64,000 bases of DNA, from contig JACJXX010000002.1 of NCBI GenBank assembly GCA_020636435.1, forward strand, positions 1,116,001 through 1,180,000, in the 5' to 3' direction. Position numbers and translations under genes: made by a program. Positions 36,227 to 44,991 of the stretch are shown here, one piece after another. Numbering within the stretch: position 1 is the stretch's first letter; each line of letters starts with the position of its first letter. The stretch comes from Lewinellaceae bacterium (lineage in GTDB: Bacteria; Bacteroidota; Bacteroidia; Chitinophagales; Saprospiraceae). The notes beneath the pieces are model-generated. The model was not told the DNA's origin and made no database searches. It was given only the letters and a program-made list of their open reading frames with translations.

Positions 36227-38593
36227 ATGAAAAAAATATGCCTCGTTGCCCTGTCAATTCTGAATTGTATTTCAATACTTTTTTCGCAAGATTCAAAAAG
36301 AACAAATGTTTGGTACTTTGGAAGAAACGCTGGAATTGATTTTAATACGAGTCCGCCGACACCGCTATTAGATGGAGCTTTAAATATTTGGGAAGGATGT
36401 GCTACTATTTGCGATACTATGGGGCAGATAATGATTTACACAGATGGAAGAAAAATTTGGAATGAGAACCACCAAGTGATTCCTGGTGCAAATAATTTGG
36501 GTGGAGATAATTCTGCGACCCAATCAGGCATCATTGTACCAAAACCTGGCTCAGATAACCTCTTATATGTATTTTCAGTTGATTCTCAAGGAGGAAGTGG
36601 AGGTTTACGATACGCTATAATAGACATGACTCAAAATGGAGGATTAGGAGGCTTGGTTTCATCAAATAACATCCTATTAAATCAATGTTCAGAGAAGGTG
36701 ACAGTAATCCCACATTGTAACAAGCAAGATATTTGGTTAATTGCACATGGGTATGGAAATAATGATTTCTTAGTTTGGAAAATAACAAGTTTAGGAATTT
36801 CTTCCTCTCCCAATGCCCTATCAGTTGGTTCAGTTCATTCTACAACACTTGGCGGCGCTGTAGGCTATTTGAAAAGCTCACCAGATGGTTCAAAGTTGGC
36901 ATTAGGTGTACAAGGAGACCATTTTTTTGAACTCTTTGACTTTGACAATGAAACGGGAGAAATAACTAACCCTATAACCTTTTCAAATAGCCAAATTGCC
37001 AAATCTTACGGGGTGGAGTTTTCTCCAAACGGGAAACGCCTATATTTAGCAGGTACTCAAACATCTCCGATATTGTTTCAGGTCAATCTTGATTTACCGA
37101 CAGTTCAGGAAATACAAAATTCATTAACTGTTGTTGGGCGGGGAACTTCAAGTTATTTTGGAGCTATTCAAAATGCTCCAAATGGGAAAATATATATTGC
37201 AAAAGACAATAGTGAATTTTTGTCCGTGATTCACAACCCTGACAGTTTGGACACAGCATGTACGTTTATTGAAGATGATTTTTATCTGGGTGGAAGAGAA
37301 AGTGCAATTGGATTGCCTAATCTCATCCCAAGTTATTTCGAGAAAGAGGTTGAAATAGAAATAATAGAAACTTATGATTATGAATTCTGTGATGGGATTG
37401 CAGAACTTCAGGCAATTGCAAATATTGAAGGGGATAGTATTGTGTATCAATGGTATTTTGAAAACGATTTAATTCCAAACCAATCAACTACTCGAATACA
37501 AGTTGACTTGAGCGGGGAATATGAATTTAGAGCTATCGTCTATTTTGATTGCCAATCTTTTTCAACTGAATACTCTCAAAAAATTAATGTGCAAATTCCA
37601 GAAACTTTAAGTTTTCAGGATGTCCTATTAAATCATCCGTTTTGTGGAGCAGCCAATGGTTCTATAGTAATTGAAATTTCGGGAGGCATGCCACCATTTC
37701 AATATTCTTTTGATGGAGGAATATTTCAGAGCATTAACTCTCTTGGCGGTTTAGAATCGGGACAATATCACCTCGTAGTGCAGGATGTTAATGGATGTGA
37801 AATCTCCCAATCTGTTGAGTTGGAATCCGCCAATGCTCCTGAAATAACCGATATTCAAATAACTGATTCATCGTGTGGAGAAGCAAACGGTGCAATCAGA
37901 ATTATGTCTACAGGTGGAACTGGTCAATTAGAATATTCAATAGATGGGCAAGTTTTTCAAGAGTTTCAAGAATTTAATGATTTAATAGCAGGAGAATATT
38001 CTGTATATGTTCGAGATGAAAATGGTTGCCTATCAACATATGAAATTGAATTAGGAAATTCGCCACGAATAGCGATAACAAGTATCAATATCATACCTGC
38101 GGTTTGTGGAGAGGCTAACGGTAGTTTGTCAATTGAGATAGAAGGTGGTATTGGACAAATAGAGGTTTTGTTGAATGACGTTTTTCAATCAAACTTTGAA
38201 TTTAATGGCCTGAATGCCGATACATACCACTTGAGTATTTCTGATGAAGTCGGTTGCAAAGTTGATACTATGATAACAGTCAATCAGAGAAGTAGTTGCC
38301 CTATTTATATTCCGAATGTATTTTCTCCCAATAACGATGGATTAAACGATGTATTTCAAATCTATTCCAAAACGGGATTTGACGCGGTAGTCAAATCATA
38401 TTTAATTTTTGATAGATGGGGCGAAAACATTTATGAGGCGAAAGATTTTCCAGCTAATTCGTCAAATTATTGGTGGGATGGAACATTTAAGAAAAAAAAA
38501 TTAGATTCGGGAGTATATGTCTATTACATCGAAGTCGAATTTGAAAATGGGGAGAAAGAAATTTTTGAAGGTGATGTTAGCATAATAAAATAA
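36227..38593 (+). CDS. Large secreted protein with T9SS type B (gliding motility-associated) sorting domain, cassette gene
   Basis: 788 residues with signal peptide (MKKICLVALSILNCISILFS). The N-terminal 370 residues resemble a beta-propeller (GAVGYLKSSPDGSKLALGVQ, YGVEFSPNGKRLYLAGTQ). Three SprB-like/adhesin repeats follow, each with CGxANGSI-type starts (FCGAANGSIVIEISGGMPPF, CGEANGAIRIMSTGGTGQL, CGEANGSLSIEIEGG). The C-terminal 90 residues from YIPNVFSPNNDGLNDVF are the type B sorting domain. It is AT-rich. It is the gene of cassette D-E; a group II intron begins 16 bases after its stop. A role in surface adhesion is inferred. Confidence 0.88.
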   Translation: MKKICLVALSILNCISILFSQDSKRTNVWYFGRNAGIDFNTSPPTPLLDGALNIWEGCATICDTMGQIMIYTDGRKIWNENHQVIPGANNLGGDNSATQSGIIVPKPGSDNLLYVFSVDSQGGSGGLRYAIIDMTQNGGLGGLVSSNNILLNQCSEKVTVIPHCNKQDIWLIAHGYGNNDFLVWKITSLGISSSPNALSVGSVHSTTLGGAVGYLKSSPDGSKLALGVQGDHFFELFDFDNETGEITNPITFSNSQIAKSYGVEFSPNGKRLYLAGTQTSPILFQVNLDLPTVQEIQNSLTVVGRGTSSYFGAIQNAPNGKIYIAKDNSEFLSVIHNPDSLDTACTFIEDDFYLGGRESAIGLPNLIPSYFEKEVEIEIIETYDYEFCDGIAELQAIANIEGDSIVYQWYFENDLIPNQSTTRIQVDLSGEYEFRAIVYFDCQSFSTEYSQKINVQIPETLSFQDVLLNHPFCGAANGSIVIEISGGMPPFQYSFDGGIFQSINSLGGLESGQYHLVVQDVNGCEISQSVELESANAPEITDIQITDSSCGEANGAIRIMSTGGTGQLEYSIDGQVFQEFQEFNDLIAGEYSVYVRDENGCLSTYEIELGNSPRIAITSINIIPAVCGEANGSLSIEIEGGIGQIEVLLNDVFQSNFEFNGLNADTYHLSISDEVGCKVDTMITVNQRSSCPIYIPNVFSPNNDGLNDVFQIYSKTGFDAVVKSYLIFDRWGENIYEAKDFPANSSNYWWDGTFKKKKLDSGVYVYYIEVEFENGEKEIFEGDVSIIK

Positions 38594-38609
38594 AGAAAAA
38601 TGAAGTGAA

Positions 38610-40593
38610 GTCGAGTAGGTAAGGGGGAATTTCACCCCCAAACCTCTCACAGAACCGTGCGTGAACCTCTCGATTCACACGGCTCTTCGCAATCAGTCTA
38701 AGGCGTAAACCCCTGTTGCCAATGCGGAAAGATGTAAGGAAAATCTTTGGCGATCTCCCTTAGCCATTTTTGAGCATAGCTTACGAATTTGCGCCTCTTA
38801 AAGCGTTTGTACTTGTTAAATGCCCACTTTGCCAGCCTACGGTTGATGATTCTGAAAATGCCTTCCATTGCTGTCTTGTGAAACCGGCCGTAATAGTATA
38901 ACCAGCCTCTTATCTTGGGAGATAATTCAGCGGCTATCTGATGGATGTTCAGGTGTGTCCATCGGTGAAAACCCAATTTTCGGCATTCTTCCGAAATACG
39001 TTTCATGGATTTTCGACTGATACGGGGACTGAATCCAAACATGATATTACCGTCTTTGGTTTGCACTTTGTGACTTCGGAAGGTGTAGCCCAAAAAGTCA
39101 AACTGTCGGACTTCGGCTTTTGTCCGTTTGCGCCTGCCCTTTCGGTTGCAATAAACCAATTTTGTCTTTTCGGGATGCAGTTCCAATTTGCATTGGGCCA
39201 TGCGCTCCCGTATGGACTTCAGGACATACTTGGCAATTCGTTCGTTTTTGACATGGACGATGATGTCGTCTGCGTATCTTTCAAACGGACAGTCAGGAAA
39301 TTGCTGTTCCATCCATTTGTCGAATACCACGTGCAAAAACAGATTCGCCAATAACGGGCTTATCACTCCGCCCTGCGGCGTTCCTTTCTCCAAATTTTGG
39401 ATAAGGCTGCCGTCTTTGAGTTGGACGGGTGCTTTGAGCCATCTTTTTACATAGGTGATGATGTGCGGCTTGTCGGTGTAATGCCGTAATGCCTTTATCA
39501 TCAAGCCGTGGTCTATGTTGTCAAAGAAACCTTTGATGTCCATGTCCACTACCCATGCGTATTTCCAACAGTTGGCCCGGGCTTGGCTAATGGCTTGGTG
39601 TGCACTTTTGTTGGGGCGGTAGCCAAAGGAGTTTTCGGAAAATATTGGTTCCAATATCTCTTCCAACTCTTTCGTAATCACCATTTGGGCAACCCGGTCC
39701 TTGACCGTCGGTATGCCCAAGTGCCGCTCTTTGCCGTTGCCTTTCGGAATGCTTACCCGCTTGACGGGCGGTGGAAAATAACTGCCGCTTGCCAAGCGGT
39801 TCCACACAGGGTACAAGTGTTTCTTTGGGTTTTCGGCGATGGCTTCGATGGCCAGTCCATCCACGCCTGCCGAACCCCCGTTCGCTTTGACAAGCTTAAA
39901 CGCTTCCCATACCTGTTCTTTGGCAATGGGATACGACTTTGATTTGTCTTTAAAAATCATCCTCTTAAAACGGTTGTTTTAAAGTTGTTAATAAATAAAA
40001 TCCGATTGCGTTGACCCCTTCGCTCCGCTCCCATTACAAAAGCTTCTTCACTACTACGGGTCAATCCGCCACTCTCCCAAAGGCTTGGTATTCGCTTTAC
40101 CCCGTGGGGCTTATGGCTTTCCCTCCGGTGCCTTCGGGGAGCTTCCCCTGTTCCGTAAACGGGCCTGGTTCAAGGTCACGCCATCTTTACACCGACTGCC
40201 TGCCAAATCTACGTCATGCCAGCTTTTACGCATTTGACTTGTCTCTTCGGGTCGCCGCCCCTCCGATTTTAAGCAGTAACATGGTTCTTTACGATGCCTC
40301 TGCGATGGTTCGCTCCCATCTCGCTCGTCTCCTTGAACCCCACCTGATCCCGTGCTTCTGTCTTTATGGTACGCTCATTGAGTTTCCCGACTCCACCGGA
40401 ACCTTTTCCACAACGCTCAGTACCGGCCCGTGAAAGGCAAGCACCTTGTGGTGGTTTGGTAGGTGATACTGGTCATCTCCCTACCGAAAGTCCGTCTCAA
40501 CCCTTGAAAAAAAAATTGAGATTCTTTCATCCCGTTTACAGCATTGCCTATCTTTATAAAATCTTGTACCCTTGATAGACATTCAGGGCACAC
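38610..40593 (-). mobile_element. Group II intron 2 with maturase
   Basis: On the minus strand it starts GTGTGCCCTGAATG at 40593, near-identical to the intron 1 start, and ends with domain V (GAGCCGTGTGAATCGAGAGG ... CACGGTTC) and CTACTCGAC at 38610. Its 5' end is exactly 10 nt from the AAC triplet of attC-like site E, the same spacing as intron 1 at site B. 39961-40593 is the ORF-free domain I-III region. Confidence 0.88.
38698..39960 (-). CDS. ltrA: Group II intron reverse transcriptase/maturase
   Basis: 420 residues, related to but clearly different from the maturase at 30801. Motifs: IPTVKDRVAQMVITKELEEI, NSFGYRPNKSAHQAI, DMDIKGFFDNIDHGLM, GTPQGGVISPLLANLFLH and FERYADDIIVHVKNE. Maturase domain present; ends REIAKDFPYIFPHWQQGFTP; no endonuclease domain. 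Complete and probably functional. Confidence 0.95.
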   Translation of the reverse strand: MIFKDKSKSYPIAKEQVWEAFKLVKANGGSAGVDGLAIEAIAENPKKHLYPVWNRLASGSYFPPPVKRVSIPKGNGKERHLGIPTVKDRVAQMVITKELEEILEPIFSENSFGYRPNKSAHQAISQARANCWKYAWVVDMDIKGFFDNIDHGLMIKALRHYTDKPHIITYVKRWLKAPVQLKDGSLIQNLEKGTPQGGVISPLLANLFLHVVFDKWMEQQFPDCPFERYADDIIVHVKNERIAKYVLKSIRERMAQCKLELHPEKTKLVYCNRKGRRKRTKAEVRQFDFLGYTFRSHKVQTKDGNIMFGFSPRISRKSMKRISEECRKLGFHRWTHLNIHQIAAELSPKIRGWLYYYGRFHKTAMEGIFRIINRRLAKWAFNKYKRFKRRKFVSYAQKWLREIAKDFPYIFPHWQQGFTP

Positions 40594-40599
40594 CACTAC

Positions 40600-40667
40600 T
40601 GCCAACAATGTGGATAACACCCAGTGCCTTCACAAGGTCGGCACCGTCATATCCACTCACGTTCCAA
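40600..40667 (+). other. attC-like site E (68 bp)
   Basis: TGCCAAC, AAT, stem GTGGATA / TATCCAC around GTGCC / GGCAC, TCAC and GTTCCAA. Its outer CCGCCGCCTT is the complement of AAGGCGGCGG next to site F, again joining the two ends of one cassette. Confidence 0.7.
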
Positions 40668-40697
40668 CCGCCGCCTTAAAATCAAATAATTGAGGGT

Positions 40698-41204
40698 ATG
40701 AAGTTGAAATTCGATTCGAGAGGCAATTTGATGCCATATGAAAAAATTGAATTAAGTTTCGATGATTTTAAAACTTTTTTCATTGATGATTTTGAAAACC
40801 CGAATGAAATAAGAATGGAGATTTTTGAAAATTATCAAACCTACTTGAGAGATTTTGAAGAACAAATATCGAGAGATTTCATCCAGTGGATTGACGGGAG
40901 TTATATAACCAAAAAAACAAACCCGAGAGACATTGACTTTGTGACGTTGATTGAACATGAAACTTTTGACCGGCATGAACGATTAATAGAGAACAGGTTT
41001 AGGAAGCATAGGGCACAACAAGAATATGGGAAAGTTGACGCCTATACTGTTAAAATGTATCCTCAAGGGCATGAAAGGTATTTCGTGACTCAGTATGATT
41101 TAGTATATTGGAGAGGTTTATTCACGGAAACCAAGAGGAATAGAGCAAAGAGGAAGTTTCCAAAGGGGTTTGTCGAAATAAAATTTGGAAAATTTAAAAG
41201 ATAG
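40698..41204 (+). CDS. DUF6932-like putative nucleotidyltransferase, cassette gene
   Basis: 168 residues, cytosolic. The pattern FIQWIDGSYITKKTNPRDID followed by FVTLIEHE resembles the G-S and D-x-D strand of nucleotidyltransferase-fold proteins grouped as DUF6932. The C-terminus is basic (RKFPKGFVEIKFGKFKR). The next gene starts 4 bases downstream, so they form an operon. Nucleotidyltransferase-plus-small-partner pairs often act as toxin-antitoxin modules and are common cargo of integron cassettes; that role is inferred. It starts 30 bases after the site E core. Confidence 0.65.
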   Translation: MKLKFDSRGNLMPYEKIELSFDDFKTFFIDDFENPNEIRMEIFENYQTYLRDFEEQISRDFIQWIDGSYITKKTNPRDIDFVTLIEHETFDRHERLIENRFRKHRAQQEYGKVDAYTVKMYPQGHERYFVTQYDLVYWRGLFTETKRNRAKRKFPKGFVEIKFGKFKR

Positions 41205-41208
41205 GACA

Positions 41209-41430
41209 ATGAACGATATTCAAATAGATGAGAAGATTGCCCGAGTAGCCGATATTTTAGAACAAGTTGACAAACTGAACCACATGATTGACTTCCATAG
41301 AGATCAATCTGGTGAAATGAGCATGGCGAGGCAATATGAAGAAATGAGGAGTGAATTCTTAGATGAATTAAGAGACATATTATCAAATTTCAATATTGAC
41401 ATTAAGGGCTTTCTCATAAAAAACTCGTGA
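41209..41430 (+). CDS. Small helical partner protein, C-terminus altered by an IS
   Basis: 73 residues from ATG 41209 (MNDIQIDEKIARVADILEQV), helical, with a likely coiled-coil region. The ISAs1-type element inserted at 41404 replaces the last residues: the present end is IKGFLIKNS, while joining across the 10-bp duplication to 42642-42665 would give IEIKGKAA and stop. The change affects only about 7 residues, so it may still work. It is the likely partner of the DUF6932-like protein. Confidence 0.6.
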   Translation: MNDIQIDEKIARVADILEQVDKLNHMIDFHRDQSGEMSMARQYEEMRSEFLDELRDILSNFNIDIKGFLIKNS

Positions 41431-42631
41431 GTGAAACAAAGCCGTAAATTTGGTTTTCCAGAATCAAACTTAACCGGCATGCCCACTCACGATTACGGAC
41501 AAGAAACGACATTTTATCAACAACTGCAAAGCCACTTGGGGCTGGATTTGCGAGACAAAAGGGGCAAGAGACATTGCTTAGCCTTTATTTTACTGGGCTT
41601 GACTATAGGCTTATTACGAAAAAGAGATGGCAAGTTGTCTAGTATACACCGTAGTATGGTTAATACGAATTTGAGCCTTTGCAACTTCTTAAACATTGAA
41701 CAACAAGAGGTTGTGTCTCGGCCGCATTTGCCAAGGGTACTGCCGAAAGTCAACCTTGCAGTATTTGAACAGTTGTTGTTCAATTATTATGGCCTTGAAC
41801 TTAGCGACGAAGAAAAACAATGGTTTGCCGGAGACGGCAAAGAACTACGAGGAAGTATCGAAAAGGGGGATAAAAGAGGAGAAGCACTCGTGCAGTTAGT
41901 TCGCCACGATGACCGCAATGTCCTTGGGCAGGGGCGTTATAATGGGACTAAAGAAAGCGAAAAGCCATGCCTGCAAGGCTTATTGTTGAAAACAGGGGCA
42001 GTAGGGCAAAAGATTACAGCAGACGCTTTGCATTTATGCCCAGCAACTACAGAACCAATTGCCCAGGCCGGCGGCATTTTCCTGATTGGGCTAAAAGAAA
42101 ACCAAAAGGAGCTTTTGGAAGACATGGCAAAACATGCCTCTTGCTTTAAGGCTGTCGATCAAGATGTTACAGTCGAAAAAGGGCACGGCCGCCTGGAGCA
42201 AAGGGCTTACTTTCATTACGACGTCAGCACAGAATACTTTGAAGCTCGATGGGCGAAGTCTAACTTTCAAAGCCTTTTTAAAGTAGAACGCAAGCGGCTA
42301 AACTTGAAAACTGGCCAACAAAGCGATGAAGTAGCCTACTATATCTCAAATGGCTCGGCAGAAAACGAGGAAGGTTATTTTGCTGCAATAAGAAACCATT
42401 GGGCCGTAGAGGTGAGCAACCATATTCGAGATGTGAGCCTACAAGAAGACCAACTCAGGACAAAAAAAAAGCCGGTTACTCAGCTAATGGCTAGCTTGAG
42501 GACTCTGGTTATTAAGCTTTTAGGCTTGGACAAGCCCAAGAGCATTGTCGCTCAGTTAGAATTCTTTCAAGATAATTTCTCCGCTTTGATGCAGTGGTTG
42601 AGAAAGATAAATTTTTTATGAGAAAGCCCTT
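41404..42631 (+). mobile_element. ISAs1 family-type insertion sequence, 1228 bp
   Basis: Terminal repeats AAGGGCTTTCTCATAAAAAA and the complement at the right end. The 10-bp target TATTGACATT is duplicated (41394-41403 and 42632-42641). It carries one transposase and sits in the last codons of the small cassette gene. Appears intact. Confidence 0.93.
41431..42621 (+). CDS. ISAs1 family transposase
   Basis: 396 residues from GTG 41431; an ATG at 41479 is an alternative. DDE-type motifs: WFAGDGKELRGSIEKGD (first Asp), ITADALHLCPATTEPIAQAG (second Asp), and FAAIRNHWAVEVSNHIRDVS then LQEDQLRTKKK (Glu region), typical of ISAs1. Fills the element from end to end. Confidence 0.93.
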   Translation: MKQSRKFGFPESNLTGMPTHDYGQETTFYQQLQSHLGLDLRDKRGKRHCLAFILLGLTIGLLRKRDGKLSSIHRSMVNTNLSLCNFLNIEQQEVVSRPHLPRVLPKVNLAVFEQLLFNYYGLELSDEEKQWFAGDGKELRGSIEKGDKRGEALVQLVRHDDRNVLGQGRYNGTKESEKPCLQGLLLKTGAVGQKITADALHLCPATTEPIAQAGGIFLIGLKENQKELLEDMAKHASCFKAVDQDVTVEKGHGRLEQRAYFHYDVSTEYFEARWAKSNFQSLFKVERKRLNLKTGQQSDEVAYYISNGSAENEEGYFAAIRNHWAVEVSNHIRDVSLQEDQLRTKKKPVTQLMASLRTLVIKLLGLDKPKSIVAQLEFFQDNFSALMQWLRKINFL

Positions 42632-42712
42632 TATTGACATTGAGATAAAAGGGAAAGCTGCATAATCATATTTGATATTTTATAGAAGATGAGAAATAAG
42701 GCGGCGGCTGAT

Positions 42713-42773
42713 ACCCAACAATGTGTATATGCCCAGCCTAAGCGTCGGCCGTCATATACACTAACCGTTCCCA
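42713..42773 (+). other. attC-like site F (61 bp)
   Basis: ACCCAAC (perfect RYYYAAC), AAT, stem GTGTATATG / CATATACAC, TAACC and GTTCCCA. It is the last site seen; no further one was found between it and 46,300. 42774-42893 is a plain leader before the next gene. Confidence 0.72.
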
Positions 42774-42893
42774 TCCATTAAAAGAAAAAAAATTCCCTTA
42801 CAAAAAAGATTCAGAAATAATTCTAATTTTCCTTCAAATTCCACCCAAAAGCTGGTTATTTACCTTTATTTTCTAACTTTTAAAACTAAACAA

Positions 42894-43910
42894 ATGAAAA
42901 AGCTATTATTGCCTTTACTGGCCCTGTTATTTCTAATTTCCTGTGAAAAAGAAAACACGACCGACTTACAACCTGACCAAGAATTCCATGAAAATGATGC
43001 TGTGACCTTTCGAGGTCGCGCCCCAAAGATAGACGTGTGCCACTCCGGGCATGTGATCACCATCAGCGAAAATGCCTGGCCAGCGCATGCAGGCCACGGA
43101 GATGTTCGCTTAGACGACCAGGATGGAGACGGATTTGTACCCGACAATGCATGTGACTTTGGCCAACAGGGCGATTGCGACGATAATGATGCTACCCTGA
43201 ATCCGCAAACGGTTTGGTACCTGGATGCAGATCAAGATGGGTATGCAGCTTCCAGTGTTACGCAGTGTACCATTCCCGGGCAGGAATATACCATGACAGA
43301 ATCTCTTGGAAATGATTGTGACGATAGCGATGCAGCCGTAAACCCCGGCGTCACTGAAGTTTGCGGCAACAACATTGATGATGACTGTGACGGGGAGACC
43401 GATGAAGACTGTGGTTGCCCTGAGATCGAGGGCCTGCTTCTTGTTACGCTCCCCGATGGCAGTTGCCTCTACGTGGCCCCGGAGGACCAAAGAACGGGTT
43501 TACCGCAGAGCAATGGCGTCCAATGGGGCGGCTTTGGGACGGATATCAATAACCCCATTGACTTAGTTAATATTACCTCCACTGCCGCTGCATTGCAAGA
43601 TTTTGCCGGTGCTGCCAATACGGAAGCAATCGTGGCTCAATTAGGTGTCGGGGATTATGCCGCTAAGGTCTGCGACGATTTAAATGCCTATGGCTATGAT
43701 GACTGGTACCTGCCTGCTCTGGGGGAACTCAAGGCGGTGTATGATGAATATGGAGGGACAGGACAAAACAATTTCGATGGGAATTTTTATTTGAGTTCTA
43801 CTGAGTACTCTGCCGACTTTGCCTGGTTCCAGGATTTCATCAATGACTTGCAGGGCGAAGGCGGGAAGGGCTTCGCCATTCCCACCAGTTGTCGGTGTGT
43901 CCGGAGATGA
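42894..43910 (+). CDS. Lipoprotein with MopE-like metal-binding repeats and DUF1566-type C-terminal domain (possible DGR target)
   Basis: 338 residues. Lipobox LLFLISC at the N-terminus. Between residues 78 and 174 it has putative calcium-binding repeats (DDQDGDGFVPDNACDF, GNDCDDSDAAVNPGVTEVCG, NIDDDCDGETDEDC). The C-terminal domain (DDWYLPALGELKAVYDEYGG to FYLSSTEYSADFAWFQDF, ending RCVRR) is a DUF1566/C-type-lectin-like fold. Diversity-generating retroelements commonly diversify this fold at its very C-terminus, and a DGR-type reverse transcriptase remnant lies 80 bases downstream. A template repeat was not found. It is anchored in the outer membrane, probably at the surface. Confidence 0.82.
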   Translation: MKKLLLPLLALLFLISCEKENTTDLQPDQEFHENDAVTFRGRAPKIDVCHSGHVITISENAWPAHAGHGDVRLDDQDGDGFVPDNACDFGQQGDCDDNDATLNPQTVWYLDADQDGYAASSVTQCTIPGQEYTMTESLGNDCDDSDAAVNPGVTEVCGNNIDDDCDGETDEDCGCPEIEGLLLVTLPDGSCLYVAPEDQRTGLPQSNGVQWGGFGTDINNPIDLVNITSTAAALQDFAGAANTEAIVAQLGVGDYAAKVCDDLNAYGYDDWYLPALGELKAVYDEYGGTGQNNFDGNFYLSSTEYSADFAWFQDFINDLQGEGGKGFAIPTSCRCVRR

Positions 43911-43930
43911 ATAGGATAAACCTATAAGAG

Positions 43931-43966
43931 GGCCCGCAGGGTTACAAACCTGCGGGCCATTTTTTT
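43931..43966 (+). terminator. Rho-independent terminator
   Basis: GGCCCGCAGG pairs perfectly with CCTGCGGGCC across an 8-base loop, followed by A and seven T. It lies 20 bases after the lipoprotein stop and before the reverse transcriptase remnant. Confidence 0.92.
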
Positions 43967-43990
43967 ATCGTTTCTAAATTTACCTCGCCG

Positions 43991-44772
43991 ATGCAACTGG
44001 AAATGTTCAAAGCGGAAAGCCAGCCTCCTACAGACGGGGGTCTAATCGGATTGGACGAGTTGATAGCGGCCTACTATTCATGCCGCAAAACCAAGCACAA
44101 TACGATCAATGCGCTTGCTTTCGAGGTAGATTGCGAATCAAAACTCTATGATCTTTGGCGTCAGATCAATGAAGGAAGCTATCAGCCCGGCCGTTTATCA
44201 AGCACGAATTGGGCATTCGATATTATGGGAGATACGTTGACGATTGGGTAATCGTACATCCCGACAAAACCTATCTTCTTTCACTTATTCCCCGGCTCAA
44301 CAAGGTCCTCGAAGAGCAGTTGCGGCTGAACGTGCATCCCCGGAAAATATACCTTCAACACTACACCAAAGGCGTAACCTTTCTGGGAGCGGTCATCAAA
44401 CCTGAACGTATTTATATCAAGAACCGCACGAAAGGCAATTTTTATGAGCGCATACGACAGTGGAACAACCGGATCGTGGAAAAGAAAAAATTAGATGAGC
44501 AGGAACTGCTATCCATTCAAAGCACCGTTAATTCCTACCTGGGTTTGATGAAGCATTATCAGACCTACAACATCCGGAAGAAGATGTTGTCGCAGCATTT
44601 GTCTGTTTATTATCTCAATCATTTTTATATATCCGGAGGCTATAGTAAGTTAGTGCGCAAAAAACGACGGGTGAGTAAAGCGCATTATGGATCTCTGCCA
44701 ATCTATGATTTTCCATCCTTTGAGGAAGTCATTGCTCGAAGGCAATGGTTAGATACTATAGTTTTTAATTGA
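43991..44772 (+). pseudogene. DGR-type reverse transcriptase, internally deleted
   Basis: The N-terminal part (LDELIAAYYSCRKTKHNTIN, then INEGSYQPGR) matches the start of diversity-generating retroelement reverse transcriptases. The C-terminal part is in another frame from about 44209 and has GRYVDDWVIVH (the YxDD catalytic motif), YLQHYTKGVTFLGAVIKPER and NRTKGNFYERI. The central palm region between PGR and YVDD is missing, about 150-200 residues, and the two halves are out of frame. It can no longer be active. Together with the upstream lipoprotein it is a decayed DGR. Confidence 0.82.
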
Positions 44773-44991
44773 TTGACAAAATATCTAAAAAGTAAAAAAG
44801 GAAACAATAATTCGAAAGAACGATTAATTTTGAAAGAGAAAAGAATTGAAGACAAGAAAAACGGACGGGAATCGAGTGGCAAGGTTGCGACATGAAGTCG
44901 CTCATCATATTGTCAATCAACCCACTAATCAATAGCACAAAACCTAGTGGAAGCATTGACCTGTTTTATTGCAAATAGTTCCTTATCCCTA

